Assembly: GCF_020329505.1 (NCBI RefSeq)
Contig: NZ_JAGKJJ010000004.1
Location: 225,083-289,082 of the forward strand
Length of the DNA: 64,000 nt
Direction: 5' to 3'
DNA from: Bradyrhizobium semiaridum
Lineage (GTDB): Bacteria > Pseudomonadota > Alphaproteobacteria > Rhizobiales > Xanthobacteraceae
In this document: in pieces, positions 7,418 through 17,122 of the stretch
Layout: every line of letters starts with the position of its first letter
How positions within the stretch are numbered: position 1 is the first letter of the stretch
Made by a program: the position numbers and the translations under genes
The notes under the pieces: generated by a model
Databases searched by the model: none
Told to the model about the DNA's origin: nothing
Seen by the model: the letters and a program-made list of their open reading frames with translations, nothing else

Positions 7418-8890
7418 TCAGTCGATGATGAAGCCGAAATTGACCGGCGTGGCCCCGACCGGTTCGGCACGGGCGGCGACGCCGTAGAGGCGATTGATGC
7501 GTCCGAGCAGCGCCGACTGCGCATCAGACGCCGGCGCAAATCCGTCATCGGGGCGCGACAGCTCCTTCTGGGCGACCGCGCGCACCACGTAGGGCGTCAC
7601 GATGACCATCAGCTCGGTCTCGTTGTTGACGAAGTCCTGGCTGCGGAACAGCTGGCCGAGCACCGGGATCTGATCGACGCCGGGCATGCCGTTGATCGCC
7701 TGTTTGGTCTGCTGCTGGATCAGGCCGGCCATCGCGATCGAGCCGCCGGACGGGACTTCCAGCGTGGTGTCGGCGCGGCGGGTCTTGATCGAGGGGATCG
7801 TGGTGCCGCCGGCGCCGCCGGTGAGCGCGTTCTCGGTCGAGACTTCGGAGACTTCCGTCATCACCTTCAGGCTGATGCGTCCCTCGGACAGCACCACCGG
7901 CGTGAAGTTAAGCGAGATGCCGAATTTCTTGAAGCTGACGGTCTGCACGCAATTGCCGATCGCGCCCGAGGTCGAGGTCTGGCAGGTCACGCCGGTCGGG
8001 ATCGGAAACTCGCCGCCCGACACGAAGGTCGCGGACTCGCCGGAGATCGCCGTGAGATTGGGTTCGGCCAGCGTCTTGACCACGCCGGCGCTTTCCATCG
8101 CGCGCAGCGTTGCGGTCACCGAGGCCTGGCCCAGCTTGTTGAGGGCCGCGCCGGTCAACTGATTGGCGACCAGCGGGCCGCTATTCGCGGTGAACGGGTT
8201 GCTGTTGTTGAACACCACGGCCGCAGTGCCGAAGTTCATGCTGGCGCTGAGATCGACGCCGAGCTGCTTGATGACGTCGCGCCGCACCTCCGCCACGGTG
8301 ACCTTGAGCATCACCTGGTCGCGGCCGCGCACCACGATCGAGTTGACGACCTTGTCGGCGCTGCCGACCAGCTTGGCGGCGACGTCGCCGGCCTGCTGGG
8401 CCTCGATCGGGCTGGCCACCGTGCCGGTCAGCACCACGCTGTCGCCGACGCCCTCGATATTGACGCCCGGCAGCATCTGCTTCAGCGCCGAGCGCATGCC
8501 GTTGAGGTCGCGCTTGATCGCGATGTCGTAGGAGCCGACCTGCTGGCCCTCGGCATCGAAGAACACGACGTTGGTCTGGCCGACCGCGGCGCCGATGATG
8601 TAGGCGCGCTGCGCCGAGCGGATCACCGCGTTGGCGATCTTGGGATCGGCGACCAGCACGTCCTTGGCTTCGCGCGGCAGGTCGACCACGACCGACTTGC
8701 CGACGCCGAGCGAGAGGAAGCGGGTCTTGACGGGAAGGCCGCCGGTGACCGCGATATCGGCGTTCTTGTCGGTATCGGCGGCGATCGCCGGTGCCAGGAT
8801 CGGCAGCAGCATCAGCGCAGCGACGGCCGTGAAGGGTAGGGCGCGGGCCCGTGCGCTCCGCATCGTGAATTGTCGCGCAGCCGATGTCAT
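7418..8890 (-). CDS. cpaC: CpaC/RcpA outer-membrane secretin of the Flp/Tad pilus
   Basis: This 490-residue protein has a cleavable signal peptide (hydrophobic residues about 18-37, ending APAIAA). It is followed by the pilus secretin N-terminal domain (KSVVVDLPREAKDVLVADP), a BON-like segment (GVGDSVVLTGTVASPIEA), and the C-terminal secretin domain (FVSGGEFPIPTG ... GGSIAMAGLIQQQ ... PVLGQLFRSQDF). It forms the outer-membrane channel for Flp pili. The length is normal for the family and nothing is missing. A GGGGG tract precedes the ATG at 8890. It lies 13 bp downstream of cpaB. With cpaF, tadB and tadC absent nearby, this secretin may have lost its motor unless those genes lie elsewhere. 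Confidence 0.93.
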   Translation of the reverse strand: MTSAARQFTMRSARARALPFTAVAALMLLPILAPAIAADTDKNADIAVTGGLPVKTRFLSLGVGKSVVVDLPREAKDVLVADPKIANAVIRSAQRAYIIGAAVGQTNVVFFDAEGQQVGSYDIAIKRDLNGMRSALKQMLPGVNIEGVGDSVVLTGTVASPIEAQQAGDVAAKLVGSADKVVNSIVVRGRDQVMLKVTVAEVRRDVIKQLGVDLSASMNFGTAAVVFNNSNPFTANSGPLVANQLTGAALNKLGQASVTATLRAMESAGVVKTLAEPNLTAISGESATFVSGGEFPIPTGVTCQTSTSGAIGNCVQTVSFKKFGISLNFTPVVLSEGRISLKVMTEVSEVSTENALTGGAGGTTIPSIKTRRADTTLEVPSGGSIAMAGLIQQQTKQAINGMPGVDQIPVLGQLFRSQDFVNNETELMVIVTPYVVRAVAQKELSRPDDGFAPASDAQSALLGRINRLYGVAARAEPVGATPVNFGFIID

Positions 8891-8903
8891 GTCGAAGCCC
8901 CCA

Positions 8904-9707
8904 TCACTTCTGTGTCGTCTGAGAGCTGGGCACGCCGTAGCGCACCACCCTGATGCTCTCGCCCCGCTTCGGGGCCTGGTCGTTGTTCGCGATCTCGTCC
9001 GGCTTCTCGTTGGCGTCGACGATGCTGCGCAGCGCCAGCGTGACGATGCCGCTCTGCCGGGCCCGTGCCAGCGTCTCGGCCTGCTCCGGCTTGAGCTCGA
9101 GGGTTACGGTCTTGCCGACCAGCGAGTTGCTGCCGTCCTTCTCCTTCGGCGCCTGGTCGATCGCGAGCACGCGGACGTTGGCCAGCAGGACTTCGGTCGA
9201 GACGACGTCGGTGCCGGACTTGTCGGGATTCTTCTCGCGCTTGGAGAAGATCACGTCGACGCGGTCGCCGGGCAGGATGAAGCCGCCGGCGCCGGTCTCC
9301 GGCGAAATTTCGGTGGAGATCGCGCGCATGCCGGACGGCAGGATCGCGGCCATGAAGCCGCTGCCATTGGCCTTCACCAGCTTCTGCTCGCGGATCGGTT
9401 CGCCGACGATGAAGGGGAAGCGCGCGATCGAGCCGATCACGTCCTTCATCGCATCGGGATTGGTGTCCTGGCGCAGGAAAGCGGTGCTGGCGGTCTCGGC
9501 CGGCCAGCGCTGCCATTGCAGATCTTCCGGCTTGATCGCCTGGCCGAGGCCGATGTCGGTCTTGGCCACCAGCACCTCGACGGTCGGCAATTGCACGACC
9601 GGCGGCGCGACGGCCACCGGTTTCTGTTCGCCCACGCTCGCGAGATAGGTGGCCGCGAGGCCTGCGACGCCGGCAATGGCGAGGACCACGATGCGTGCCG
9701 TCTTCAT
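8904..9707 (-). CDS. cpaB: CpaB/RcpC pilus assembly protein
   Basis: This 267-residue protein has an N-terminal membrane anchor or signal (MKTARIVVLAIAGVAGLAAT), then the SAF domain (VEVLVAKTDIGLGQAIKPEDL, residues 43-63) and the RcpC/CpaB domain (MRAISTEISPETGAGGFILPGDRVDVI). It works with the CpaC secretin and is thought to bind peptidoglycan. It is the first gene of the minus-strand cpaBCDE operon. The 278 bp upstream, before metC, hold no recognisable Flp pilin or prepilin peptidase gene, which commonly sit there in other tad loci. Confidence 0.92.
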   Translation of the reverse strand: MKTARIVVLAIAGVAGLAATYLASVGEQKPVAVAPPVVQLPTVEVLVAKTDIGLGQAIKPEDLQWQRWPAETASTAFLRQDTNPDAMKDVIGSIARFPFIVGEPIREQKLVKANGSGFMAAILPSGMRAISTEISPETGAGGFILPGDRVDVIFSKREKNPDKSGTDVVSTEVLLANVRVLAIDQAPKEKDGSNSLVGKTVTLELKPEQAETLARARQSGIVTLALRSIVDANEKPDEIANNDQAPKRGESIRVVRYGVPSSQTTQK

Positions 9708-9985
9708 GCGACTGACTGAATGCCCTTGCAGCGGGCGGTCGCGACCTTGCGGTGCTGACAGCCCTTCCCGAGAGCATGACTACGGCCGCAAAAGTATAAG
9801 GGAACTTGCCAGCAGCTCCTGCTGATTAAGGGATTGGTGGGGATGGTGAACGGCTGGTTAGTGGTGCGGCCGCATCTCCGCAGAATCCCGGAGGTTGCGC
9901 GCGAACGATGCGCGCAACGCCCACCGCGGCGCGCGATGCACGCGCGGATCGGCCGTGGTTAATATCGTCTAACGCGCGCGGCGGA

Positions 9986-11182
9986 TCAGAGCGCGGCCTT
10001 CAGCGCCGCGAAGCCGCGATCGAGATCGGCCTTGAGGTCGTCGACATTCTCGAGCCCGATATGCAGCCGCAGCATGGGCCCGCCGGGTGCCCATTTGGTC
10101 GCGGTACGATACTCGCTGCAGTCGAACGGGATCGCCAGACTCTCGAAGCCGCCCCAGGAAAAACCCATGCCGAATAGTTTGAGCGTGTTGAGCATGGTGT
10201 CGACGGCCTGCTGCGGCGCGGGCTTCAGCACGATGCTGAACAGGCCGGAGGCGCCGGTGAAGTCGCGCTTCCAGATCGCGTGGCCCGGATCGCTCTCGAG
10301 GCCGGGATGCAGCACGCGCGCGACCTCGGGGCGGGCGGCGAGCCAGCGCGCCATCTCGAGGCCGGACTGGTGATGCTGCGCGAGCCGCACCGACAGCGTG
10401 CGCACGCCGCGCAGCGCGAGATAGACATCGTCGGGGCCGGCACAGACGCCGAGCAGGCGGATCGCCTCGCTGACCAGCGGCCAGGCCCTGGCATTCGCCG
10501 AGATGGTGCCGAACATGATGTCGGAATGACCGCCGATATATTTGGTGCCGGCCTGCATGCTGATGTCGACGCCCTGTTCGAGCGAGCGGTGATACAACGG
10601 CGTCGCCCAAGTGTTGTCGTCGATCACGAGCGCGCCGTGTGCATGCGCCGCCGCCGCGATCGCACGTATGTCAGGCATCTCGAAGGATTGCGAGCCCGGC
10701 GCCTCGACCAGCACCGCGCGGGTGTTCGGCTTGAACAGCGCTGCGATGCCGGCGCCGATCATGGGATCGAAATAGTCGGTCTCGATGCCGAGGCGCTTGA
10801 GCATGCCGTTGCAGAAATTGCGCGTCGGCCGGTAGGCGTTGTCGCAGACCAGTAGATGGTCGCCGGCTTTGAGCACCGCGAGCAGCGTGGTCGAGATCGC
10901 GGCCAGTCCCGACGGGGCGAGGCCGACGCCGGCGCATTGCGGCCCCTCCAGCGCCATCAGCACGTCCTGTAGCGCGCGCGTCGTCGGAGAGCCGTGACGG
11001 CCATAGGTAAACTCGGCGCGGTGGGCGTGCAGGTCCTCGGCGGTCGGGTAGAGCACCGTCGAGCCGTGGAATACCGGCGGATTGACAAAACCCTTCTGGG
11101 CCTTGGTGTCGCGGCCGGCCGTGACCAGGCGGGTCGCGGCATGCTGCGGGCGGGAGGGGTCGGAGCCGTCGGAGGAGGTCAT
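9986..11182 (-). CDS. metC: Cystathionine beta-lyase (MetC), PLP-dependent
   Basis: This 398-residue Cys/Met metabolism PLP enzyme cleaves cystathionine to homocysteine, pyruvate and ammonia in methionine synthesis. The PLP lysine is K214 in MQAGTKYIGGHSD, with the aspartate of VIDDNTWATP upstream. SRPxHxAT-like SDPSRPQHAATRLVTAGR at the N-terminus is typical of MetC-type family members. The ATG at 11182 was chosen because the sequence upstream in frame (to 11530) is not protein-like. The gene is divergent from aapJ, and cysK lies on the far side of the aap operon. The window thus clusters sulfur-amino-acid enzymes around an amino-acid importer, without clear co-transcription. Confidence 0.9.
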   Translation of the reverse strand: MTSSDGSDPSRPQHAATRLVTAGRDTKAQKGFVNPPVFHGSTVLYPTAEDLHAHRAEFTYGRHGSPTTRALQDVLMALEGPQCAGVGLAPSGLAAISTTLLAVLKAGDHLLVCDNAYRPTRNFCNGMLKRLGIETDYFDPMIGAGIAALFKPNTRAVLVEAPGSQSFEMPDIRAIAAAAHAHGALVIDDNTWATPLYHRSLEQGVDISMQAGTKYIGGHSDIMFGTISANARAWPLVSEAIRLLGVCAGPDDVYLALRGVRTLSVRLAQHHQSGLEMARWLAARPEVARVLHPGLESDPGHAIWKRDFTGASGLFSIVLKPAPQQAVDTMLNTLKLFGMGFSWGGFESLAIPFDCSEYRTATKWAPGGPMLRLHIGLENVDDLKADLDRGFAALKAAL

Positions 11183-11502
11183 GAGGTCGTCGCCATTAGA
11201 CTTTTTGCCACCGGCCTCGCGCGTCGGGAGGACCACAGCCGGGGAGCTGTTACTAACAGGACGCGGAAGAGCCACGTCAACCCCTTGACCCGGCACGTCA
11301 GTCGCTATGTGATGCGCCGCAACTACCAGTCGCCGCACGTTGAGGGGCTTGCCGCGACCTGCGATCCGTTGCCTGACCGCCGTGCACGTCCAGATTGCCG
11401 GCCGGCTCAGTCCTATCAGCCGCAGGGGATCCATTGGGCTGGCCCGTGAACGCGAGGCGATCGCACGTAAACGTCCAACGGACGACCCCTGAAAGGCTGC
11501 CC
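11183..11502. other. Divergent promoter region between metC and aapJ
   Basis: These 320 bases separate two divergent genes and must hold both promoters. Short ORFs here have no protein character. TTGACC occurs near 11285, but no convincing -10 partner could be set. No terminator or riboswitch-like structure was recognised. Confidence 0.4.
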
Positions 11503-12519
11503 ATGAAACGCGTTTCCCTGGTTTTGACATTTGCCGCTGTCGCCGCCCTGTCGGCTCAAGCCGCCTCGGCGCAAACCCTCAAGACGGTCAAGGAGCGGGG
11601 TCAGCTGTCCTGCGGCGTCAGCGGCGGCCTGCCGGGCTTCTCGACGCCCGATGACAAGGGCAACTGGACCGGCATCGACGTCGATCTGTGCCGCGGCATC
11701 GCCGCGGCGATCTTCGACGATCCGACCAAGGTCAAGTTCGTGCCGCTGTCGGCCAAGGACCGCTTCACGGCGCTGCAGTCCGGCGAGATCGACGTGCTGT
11801 CGCGCAACACCACCTGGACGCTGTCGCGCGACACCTCGCTCGGCGCCAACTTCACCGGCGTGACCTATTACGATGGGCAGGGTTTCCTGGTGAAGAAGTC
11901 GCTGAAGGTGAACTCGGCGCTGGAGCTGAACAGCGCCTCGGTCTGCGTGCAGACCGGCACCACGACCGAGCAGAACCTCGCCGACTACTTCAAGGGCAAC
12001 AACATGAAGTATGAGGTGATTGCGTTCGCCGGCGCCGACGAGACCGTGAAGGCCTACGAGACCGGCCGCTGCGACGTGTTCACGTCGGACGTCTCCCAGC
12101 TCTACGCGCAGCGCCTCAAGCTCGCCAACCCGGCGGATCACGTCGTGCTGCCCGAGGTGATCTCCAAGGAGCCGCTCGGCCCGATGGTGCGCCACGGCGA
12201 CGACCAGTGGTTCGACATCGTCAAATGGGTGCTGTTCGCCCAGATCAATGCCGAGGAGCTCGGCGTCAACATGAAGAACGTCGACGAGATGGCGAAGTCC
12301 GACAAGCCGGACCTGAAGCGCGCCTTCGGCACCGACGGCAATCTCGGCGAACAGCTCGGCCTGACCAAGGACTGGTTCTCACGGATCATCAAGGCGGTCG
12401 GCAATTACGGCGAGATGTATGACCGCAACGTCGGCGCCGGCTCGAAACTGCAGATCGCGCGCGGGCTCAACAATCTCTGGAGCAAGGGCGGCATCCAGTA
12501 CGCGCCTCCGATCCGCTGA
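11503..12519 (+). CDS. aapJ: General L-amino acid ABC transporter, periplasmic binding protein AapJ
   Basis: This 338-residue solute-binding protein has a signal peptide (MKRVSLVLTFAAVAALSAQAASA) and the family-3 binding-protein domain. Diagnostic segments are CGVSGGLPGFSTPDDKGNW, GIDVDLCRGIAAAIFDD and RFTALQSGEIDVLSRNTTWT, as in AapJ/BztA of rhizobia and Rhodobacter. It captures a broad range of L-amino acids in the periplasm. The ATG at 11503 has GAAAGG eight to thirteen bases upstream and is the only start giving a signal peptide. It heads the operon aapJQMP, with 23 bp to aapQ. Confidence 0.95.
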   Translation: MKRVSLVLTFAAVAALSAQAASAQTLKTVKERGQLSCGVSGGLPGFSTPDDKGNWTGIDVDLCRGIAAAIFDDPTKVKFVPLSAKDRFTALQSGEIDVLSRNTTWTLSRDTSLGANFTGVTYYDGQGFLVKKSLKVNSALELNSASVCVQTGTTTEQNLADYFKGNNMKYEVIAFAGADETVKAYETGRCDVFTSDVSQLYAQRLKLANPADHVVLPEVISKEPLGPMVRHGDDQWFDIVKWVLFAQINAEELGVNMKNVDEMAKSDKPDLKRAFGTDGNLGEQLGLTKDWFSRIIKAVGNYGEMYDRNVGAGSKLQIARGLNNLWSKGGIQYAPPIR

Positions 12520-12542
12520 TCGGCGACGAGGCGGCTGCGGCG

Positions 12543-13748
12543 ATGACGTCTGAGCCCCGAAAACCACCGCCGCAATTCATCTTCCGCCTGAAGCGGATGC
12601 TGGGCGGCAAGTCCGGCTGGACCGGACTTGCCGTGCAGATCGTGTTCGCCGCGGTGCTGGCCTGGGTCGCCTATGAGATCGTGGCCAATGCCCGCGCCAA
12701 TCTGGAGACGCAGCGCATCGCCTCCGGATTCGGCTTCATGAGGAATACCGCGGGCTTCGACGTCAGCCTGAACCTGATCCCGTATTCGGGATCGGACACC
12801 TATACGCGGGTGTTCCTGGTCGGCCTGCTGAACACGCTGCTGGTCGCGGTGATCGGCATCGTGTTCGCCACCATCATCGGCTTCATCCTGGCGCTGTGCC
12901 GGCTGTCGCCGAACTGGCTCTTGGCGCGGATCGGCGAGATCTATGTCGAGACCGTGCGCAACCTGCCGCTGCTGTTCCAGCTGTTGTTCTGGTATCTTGC
13001 GGTGCTGGCGGCGCTGCCGGGCCCGCGCCAGAGCATCTCGCTGTTCAACGCCTTCTTCCTCTCCAACCGCGGCCTCGTGATCCCGAAGCCGATCGGCGAG
13101 CCGGGTCTCGATCCGTTCCTGGCCGCGATCGCGATCGGCATCGTCGGCGCGCTCGTGCTGCGCAGCTATGCCCGGCGGGCGCTGTTCCAGCGCGGGCAGG
13201 CGATCCGGATCTGGCCCTATGTGCTGGGCCTCGTGTTCGGCTTGCCGCTCGTGACGATGCTGGTGTTCGGGGTGCCGCTGACTTTCGAAATGCCGCAATT
13301 GAAGGGCTTCAACTTCGCCGGCGGGGCGCGGTTCATTCCGGAGCTGGTGGCGCTCTTGGTCGCGCTGTCGACCTACACCGCGGCCTTCATCGCCGAGATC
13401 GTCCGCGCCGGCATCCTGTCCGTTCACAAGGGCCAGATGGAGGCCGGCTCGTCGCTCGGCCTGTCGCGCGGCGCCACGCTGCGGCTGATCGTGGTGCCGC
13501 AGGCGATGCGCGTGATCGTGCCGCCGCTGACCAACCAGTATCTCAACCTGACCAAGAACTCGTCGCTGGCGGTCGCGATCGGCTATCCCGACCTGGTCTC
13601 GGTGTTCGCCGGCACCACGCTGAGCCAGACCGGGCAGGCGATCGAGATCATCGCCATCACGATGGGCGTCTATCTGATGATCTCGCTGGTCACCAGCTCG
13701 GTCATGAGCGTCTATGGCTGGCGCATCAACCGGAGCCTGGAGGCATGA
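12543..13748 (+). CDS. aapQ: General L-amino acid ABC transporter, permease AapQ
   Basis: This 401-residue inner-membrane permease matches the length of known AapQ (about 400). It has one hydrophobic helix near residues 26-48, a periplasmic stretch, then the permease core beginning [19 protein letters not shown]. The EAA loop reads [22 protein letters not shown]. It pairs with AapM to form the channel. The stop TGA overlaps the aapM start (ATGA), so the two subunits are translationally coupled. Confidence 0.95.
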   Translation: MTSEPRKPPPQFIFRLKRMLGGKSGWTGLAVQIVFAAVLAWVAYEIVANARANLETQRIASGFGFMRNTAGFDVSLNLIPYSGSDTYTRVFLVGLLNTLLVAVIGIVFATIIGFILALCRLSPNWLLARIGEIYVETVRNLPLLFQLLFWYLAVLAALPGPRQSISLFNAFFLSNRGLVIPKPIGEPGLDPFLAAIAIGIVGALVLRSYARRALFQRGQAIRIWPYVLGLVFGLPLVTMLVFGVPLTFEMPQLKGFNFAGGARFIPELVALLVALSTYTAAFIAEIVRAGILSVHKGQMEAGSSLGLSRGATLRLIVVPQAMRVIVPPLTNQYLNLTKNSSLAVAIGYPDLVSVFAGTTLSQTGQAIEIIAITMGVYLMISLVTSSVMSVYGWRINRSLEA

Positions 13749-15265
13749 CGGACATCACCGCGTCGTCCTTCGTCCGCCAGGACCTCGTGCCGGAGCGCCC
13801 GGCGCCGGTGAAGACCACCGGCCTGATCGGCTTCTTGCGCACGCGGCTGTTCAATTCGCCGAGCAACATCCTGCTGACGATCCTGGGCGTGTTGCTGCTC
13901 TGGTACACGATCGTTCCGGCGTTGAAATTCCTGCTGGTCGATGCGGTCTGGAGCGGCAAGGACCGCAACGCGTGCCTCGCAGAGACTGTCGGGCATCCGG
14001 TCGGCGCCTGCTGGCCCTACATCCAGGCCAAGCTCACGCAGCTGATCTACGGCTTCTATCCGGAAGCCGAGCGCTGGCGCGTCAATTTGACCTTCATCCT
14101 CGCGGTCGTGCTGCTGCTGCCGCTGCTGATCCCGCGGCTGCCGGCCAAGGGCATCAATGCCAGCCTGTTCTTCTTCGCCTTTCCGGTGGTCGCGTTCTTC
14201 CTGCTGCGCGGCGGCGGGCTGGCCGGTTTCGGCGTCAGCTGGGTCGCGAGCCTGCTGCAGCTGTTCGACGAGAGCATCGTCAATGCCGGGACCGTGCTGG
14301 TCAATCTCAGCCAGAACTCGGCGATCGGTCCCTTGCTGTGGGGCATCGGCAAGCTGATCGTCTTCATCGGCAGCCTGATCGGCTGGGTGATCTCTCCGCT
14401 GGCCTGGCTCCGCGAGCAGCTCCAGATGTCGAGCCAGCCGCTGTGGTTCGACTTCCTGCTCACTGCGGTGATCGTCTCGCTGATCCTGTTCTTCCTCGGC
14501 GGAGGCCTGCGCACCGGGCATCGCGCGCTGCTTGCGAGCCTTGCGACCTTTGCCGGCATCGCCGCCGTGATCAAGCTGCTGGGACTCGACCGCGGCGGAT
14601 TGCCTCTGGTCGACACCCGGCTCTGGGGCGGCCTTCTGGTCACGCTGGTGGTGTCGGTCACCGGCATCGTCACCTCGATGCCGATCGGCATCGCGCTGGC
14701 GCTCGGCCGCCGCTCGACCATCCCGCTGATCCGGATCTTCTCGATCGCGTTCATCGAGTTCTGGCGCGGCGTCCCCCTGATCACAGTGCTGTTCTTCGCG
14801 ACCTACATGCTGCCGCTGTTCCTGCCCGGCAATTTCAACGTCGACGGCCTGGTCCGCGCGCTGATCGGTATCGCGCTGTTCGCCGGCGCCTATCAGGCCG
14901 AGGTGGTGCGCGGCGGCCTCGCGGCGATCCCGCGCGGGCAGGGCGAGGCGGCGAGCGCGCTCGGCCTGTCCTGGTGGAAGACGACGTCGCTGATCGTGAT
15001 GCCGCAGGCGCTCCGCCACGTCATTCCCGGCCTCGTCAACAGCTTCATCGCGCTGTTCAAGGACACCTCGCTGGTCTCAATCGTGGCGCTGTTCGACCTG
15101 CTCGGGTCGCTGCACGCGACCTTCTCCGACCCGACCTGGTCGACCCCGACAACGGCCTTTACCGGCTTTGCATTTGCCGGGATGATCTACTTCGTGTTCT
15201 GCTTTGGCATGTCGCGCTACTCGCTGTTCGTCGAAAACCGGCTCAACGCCCACCGCCGCAACTGA
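13745..15265 (+). CDS. aapM: General L-amino acid ABC transporter, permease AapM (long form)
   Basis: This is a 506-residue permease of the AapM/BztC type. The C-terminal half carries the conserved core ([20 protein letters not shown], then [22 protein letters not shown] as the EAA loop). The N-terminal half has several extra hydrophobic segments between residues about 100 and 280, including [17 protein letters not shown] and [18 protein letters not shown]. As I recall, the Rhizobium leguminosarum AapM is about 385 residues, so this one is roughly 120 longer. The extra sequence is in frame, hydrophobic and has normal codon use, so it is real coding sequence. The start overlaps the aapQ stop. 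Confidence 0.93.
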   Translation: MTDITASSFVRQDLVPERPAPVKTTGLIGFLRTRLFNSPSNILLTILGVLLLWYTIVPALKFLLVDAVWSGKDRNACLAETVGHPVGACWPYIQAKLTQLIYGFYPEAERWRVNLTFILAVVLLLPLLIPRLPAKGINASLFFFAFPVVAFFLLRGGGLAGFGVSWVASLLQLFDESIVNAGTVLVNLSQNSAIGPLLWGIGKLIVFIGSLIGWVISPLAWLREQLQMSSQPLWFDFLLTAVIVSLILFFLGGGLRTGHRALLASLATFAGIAAVIKLLGLDRGGLPLVDTRLWGGLLVTLVVSVTGIVTSMPIGIALALGRRSTIPLIRIFSIAFIEFWRGVPLITVLFFATYMLPLFLPGNFNVDGLVRALIGIALFAGAYQAEVVRGGLAAIPRGQGEAASALGLSWWKTTSLIVMPQALRHVIPGLVNSFIALFKDTSLVSIVALFDLLGSLHATFSDPTWSTPTTAFTGFAFAGMIYFVFCFGMSRYSLFVENRLNAHRRN

Positions 15266-15276
15266 ACAAGGTCACC

Positions 15277-16017
15277 ATGTCCACAGATCCGATCGTCAAC
15301 ATATCCGGTCTCAACAAATGGTACGGCGACTTCCACGTGCTGCGCGACATCAACCTCGAGGTCGGCCGCGGTGAGCGCATCGTGATCTGCGGGCCCTCGG
15401 GCTCGGGCAAATCGACCCTGATCCGCTGCATCAACGCGCTGGAGGAATTCCAGGAAGGCGAGATCGTGGTCGACGGCATCGAGCTCGGCCCGAATCTGCG
15501 CCGGGTCGACGAAGTGCGTCGCGAGGTCGGCATGGTGTTCCAGAGCTTCAATCTGTTCCCGCATCTCACCGTGCTGGACAATTGCACGCTGGCGCCGATC
15601 TGGGTGCGCAACATCCCGAAGAAGGACGCCGAGGCGACCGCGATGAAATTCCTGGAGCGGGTCAAGATCCCGCATCAGGCCAGCAAATTCCCCGGCCAGA
15701 TGTCGGGCGGCCAGCAGCAGCGCGTCGCGATCGCCCGCGCGCTCACGATGAATCCGAAGGTGATGCTGTTCGACGAGCCGACCTCGGCGCTCGACCCGGA
15801 AATGGTCAAGGAGGTGCTCGACACCATGGTCGATCTCGCGAAGGAAGGCATGACCATGCTGGTGGTGACCCACGAAATGGGCTTTGCTCGCGAGGTCGCC
15901 AACCGCGTCGTGTTCATGGACGCCGGCCAGATCATCGAGTCGAACACGCCGCAGGAGTTCTTCGCGAACCCGCAGCATGCACGGTCGAAGCTGTTCCTCA
16001 GTCAGATTTTGAGGTGA
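15277..16017 (+). CDS. aapP: General L-amino acid ABC transporter, ATP-binding protein AapP
   Basis: This 246-residue ABC ATPase powers the Aap importer. Walker A is GPSGSGKST (39-47), the Q-loop lies in [18 protein letters not shown], the signature is MSGGQQQRV, Walker B is [13 protein letters not shown] and the switch histidine is in VVTHEMGFA. The start ATG at 15277 follows AAGG and lies 11 bp after aapM. The long frame that opens far upstream in the same phase is antisense or out-of-frame aapM. It is the last gene of the operon and is followed by a long hairpin. Confidence 0.96.
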   Translation: MSTDPIVNISGLNKWYGDFHVLRDINLEVGRGERIVICGPSGSGKSTLIRCINALEEFQEGEIVVDGIELGPNLRRVDEVRREVGMVFQSFNLFPHLTVLDNCTLAPIWVRNIPKKDAEATAMKFLERVKIPHQASKFPGQMSGGQQQRVAIARALTMNPKVMLFDEPTSALDPEMVKEVLDTMVDLAKEGMTMLVVTHEMGFAREVANRVVFMDAGQIIESNTPQEFFANPQHARSKLFLSQILR

Positions 16018-16085
16018 GCGAATAGAGAATAGCGAATGGCGAATAGGGATTCCCGCTATTCGCTACTCACCATTCGCTATTCGCG
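16018..16085. repeat. Long imperfect inverted repeat between aapP and cysK, probable bidirectional terminator
   Basis: The 5' arm is built from GAATAG/GCGAATGG units (GAATAGCGAATGGCGAATAG) and the 3' arm is its near reverse complement (CTATTCGCTACTCACC, then ATTCGCTATTCGC), with the turn at GGGATTCCC. The arms span about 30 bases each. The element fills the whole space between two convergent genes, where it could end transcription from both sides. The internal iteration of GAATAGCGAATGG suggests a mobile or repetitive intergenic element rather than a simple terminator. Confidence 0.7.
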
Positions 16086-16087
16086 TC

Positions 16088-17122
16088 TCACACGAACGGC
16101 AGTTCGATCTTGCTGCGCTTCTCCAGCCATTCCGGGACCGGCAGGTTCTTCGAGCGCATGAAGGCCGGGTTGAACAGCTTGGACTGATAGCGGTTGCCGG
16201 AGTCGCAGAGGATGGTGACGATGGTCTTGCCAGGGCCGAGCTGCTTGGCGAGCTGGATTGCGCCCGCGATGTTGACGCCGGTCGAGCCGCCGAGGCACAG
16301 GCCTTCGTGCTCCAACAGCTCATAGATGATGGTGACGGCTTCCTCGTCGGAGATCAGGAACGCTGTGTCGACATTCGCGGTCTCGACGACCGCGGTTTTG
16401 CGTCCGAGGCCGATGCCTTCGGTGATGGAGTCGCCGGGGGTCGACTTGACCTCGCCGTTCTTGAACAGCTCGTACATCGCAAAGCCGTGCGGATCGGCGC
16501 AGGCGGTGACGATGTCCTTGTTCCTTTCCTTCAGGTAGCGGCTGACGCCGGCGAGGGTGCCGCCGGTGCCGACCGAGCAGATGAAACCGTCGACCTTACC
16601 GCCGGTCTGCTGCCAGATTTCCGGGCCCGTCGATTCGTAATGCGCCTTGGGATTGTCGAGGTTGTTCCACTGGTCGGCGAACAGCACGCCGTTCGGCTCG
16701 GTCTTGCGCAACTGGTCGGCGAGACGGCGACCGAGATGCTGGTAGTTGTTCTGGTTGGAGAAGGGCAGCGCCGGGGCCTCGACCAGCTCGGCGCCGCAGA
16801 GCCGCAGCATGTCCTTCTTTTCTTGGCTCTGCGTCTCCGGAATCACGATCAGGGTGCGATAGCCGCGCGCGCTCGCCACCACCGCGAGCCCGATGCCGGT
16901 ATTGCCGGCGGTCGATTCGACGACGAGACCGCCCGGTTTGAGGTCACCCCTCTTCTCGGCCTCCAGGATCATCCATTTGCCGGCGCGGTCCTTCACCGAC
17001 TGGCCGGGGTTCATGAACTCGGCCTTGCCGAGGATGGTGCAGCCGGTCAGCTCGGAAGCGCGCTTCAGCTTGATCAGCGGCGTGTTGCCGATCGCTTCGA
17101 TGACGTCTTTGTTGAATGTCAT
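16088..17122 (-). CDS. cysK: Cysteine synthase A
   Basis: This 344-residue PLP enzyme makes L-cysteine from O-acetylserine and sulfide. The PLP lysine is K44 in NPGQSVKDRAGKW. The substrate loop is VESTAGNTGIGLA and the phosphate-binding glycine loop CSVGTGGTLAGVSRYLKE; GGSTGVNIAGAI is also present. The protein is somewhat longer at the C-terminus than the 310-325 of enterobacterial CysK. The ATG at 17122 was chosen because the frame upstream (to 17461) is not conserved-looking. It faces aapP across the hairpin. CysK could alternatively be a cystathionine beta-synthase relative, but the sequence is CysK-like throughout. Confidence 0.9.
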   Translation of the reverse strand: MTFNKDVIEAIGNTPLIKLKRASELTGCTILGKAEFMNPGQSVKDRAGKWMILEAEKRGDLKPGGLVVESTAGNTGIGLAVVASARGYRTLIVIPETQSQEKKDMLRLCGAELVEAPALPFSNQNNYQHLGRRLADQLRKTEPNGVLFADQWNNLDNPKAHYESTGPEIWQQTGGKVDGFICSVGTGGTLAGVSRYLKERNKDIVTACADPHGFAMYELFKNGEVKSTPGDSITEGIGLGRKTAVVETANVDTAFLISDEEAVTIIYELLEHEGLCLGGSTGVNIAGAIQLAKQLGPGKTIVTILCDSGNRYQSKLFNPAFMRSKNLPVPEWLEKRSKIELPFV

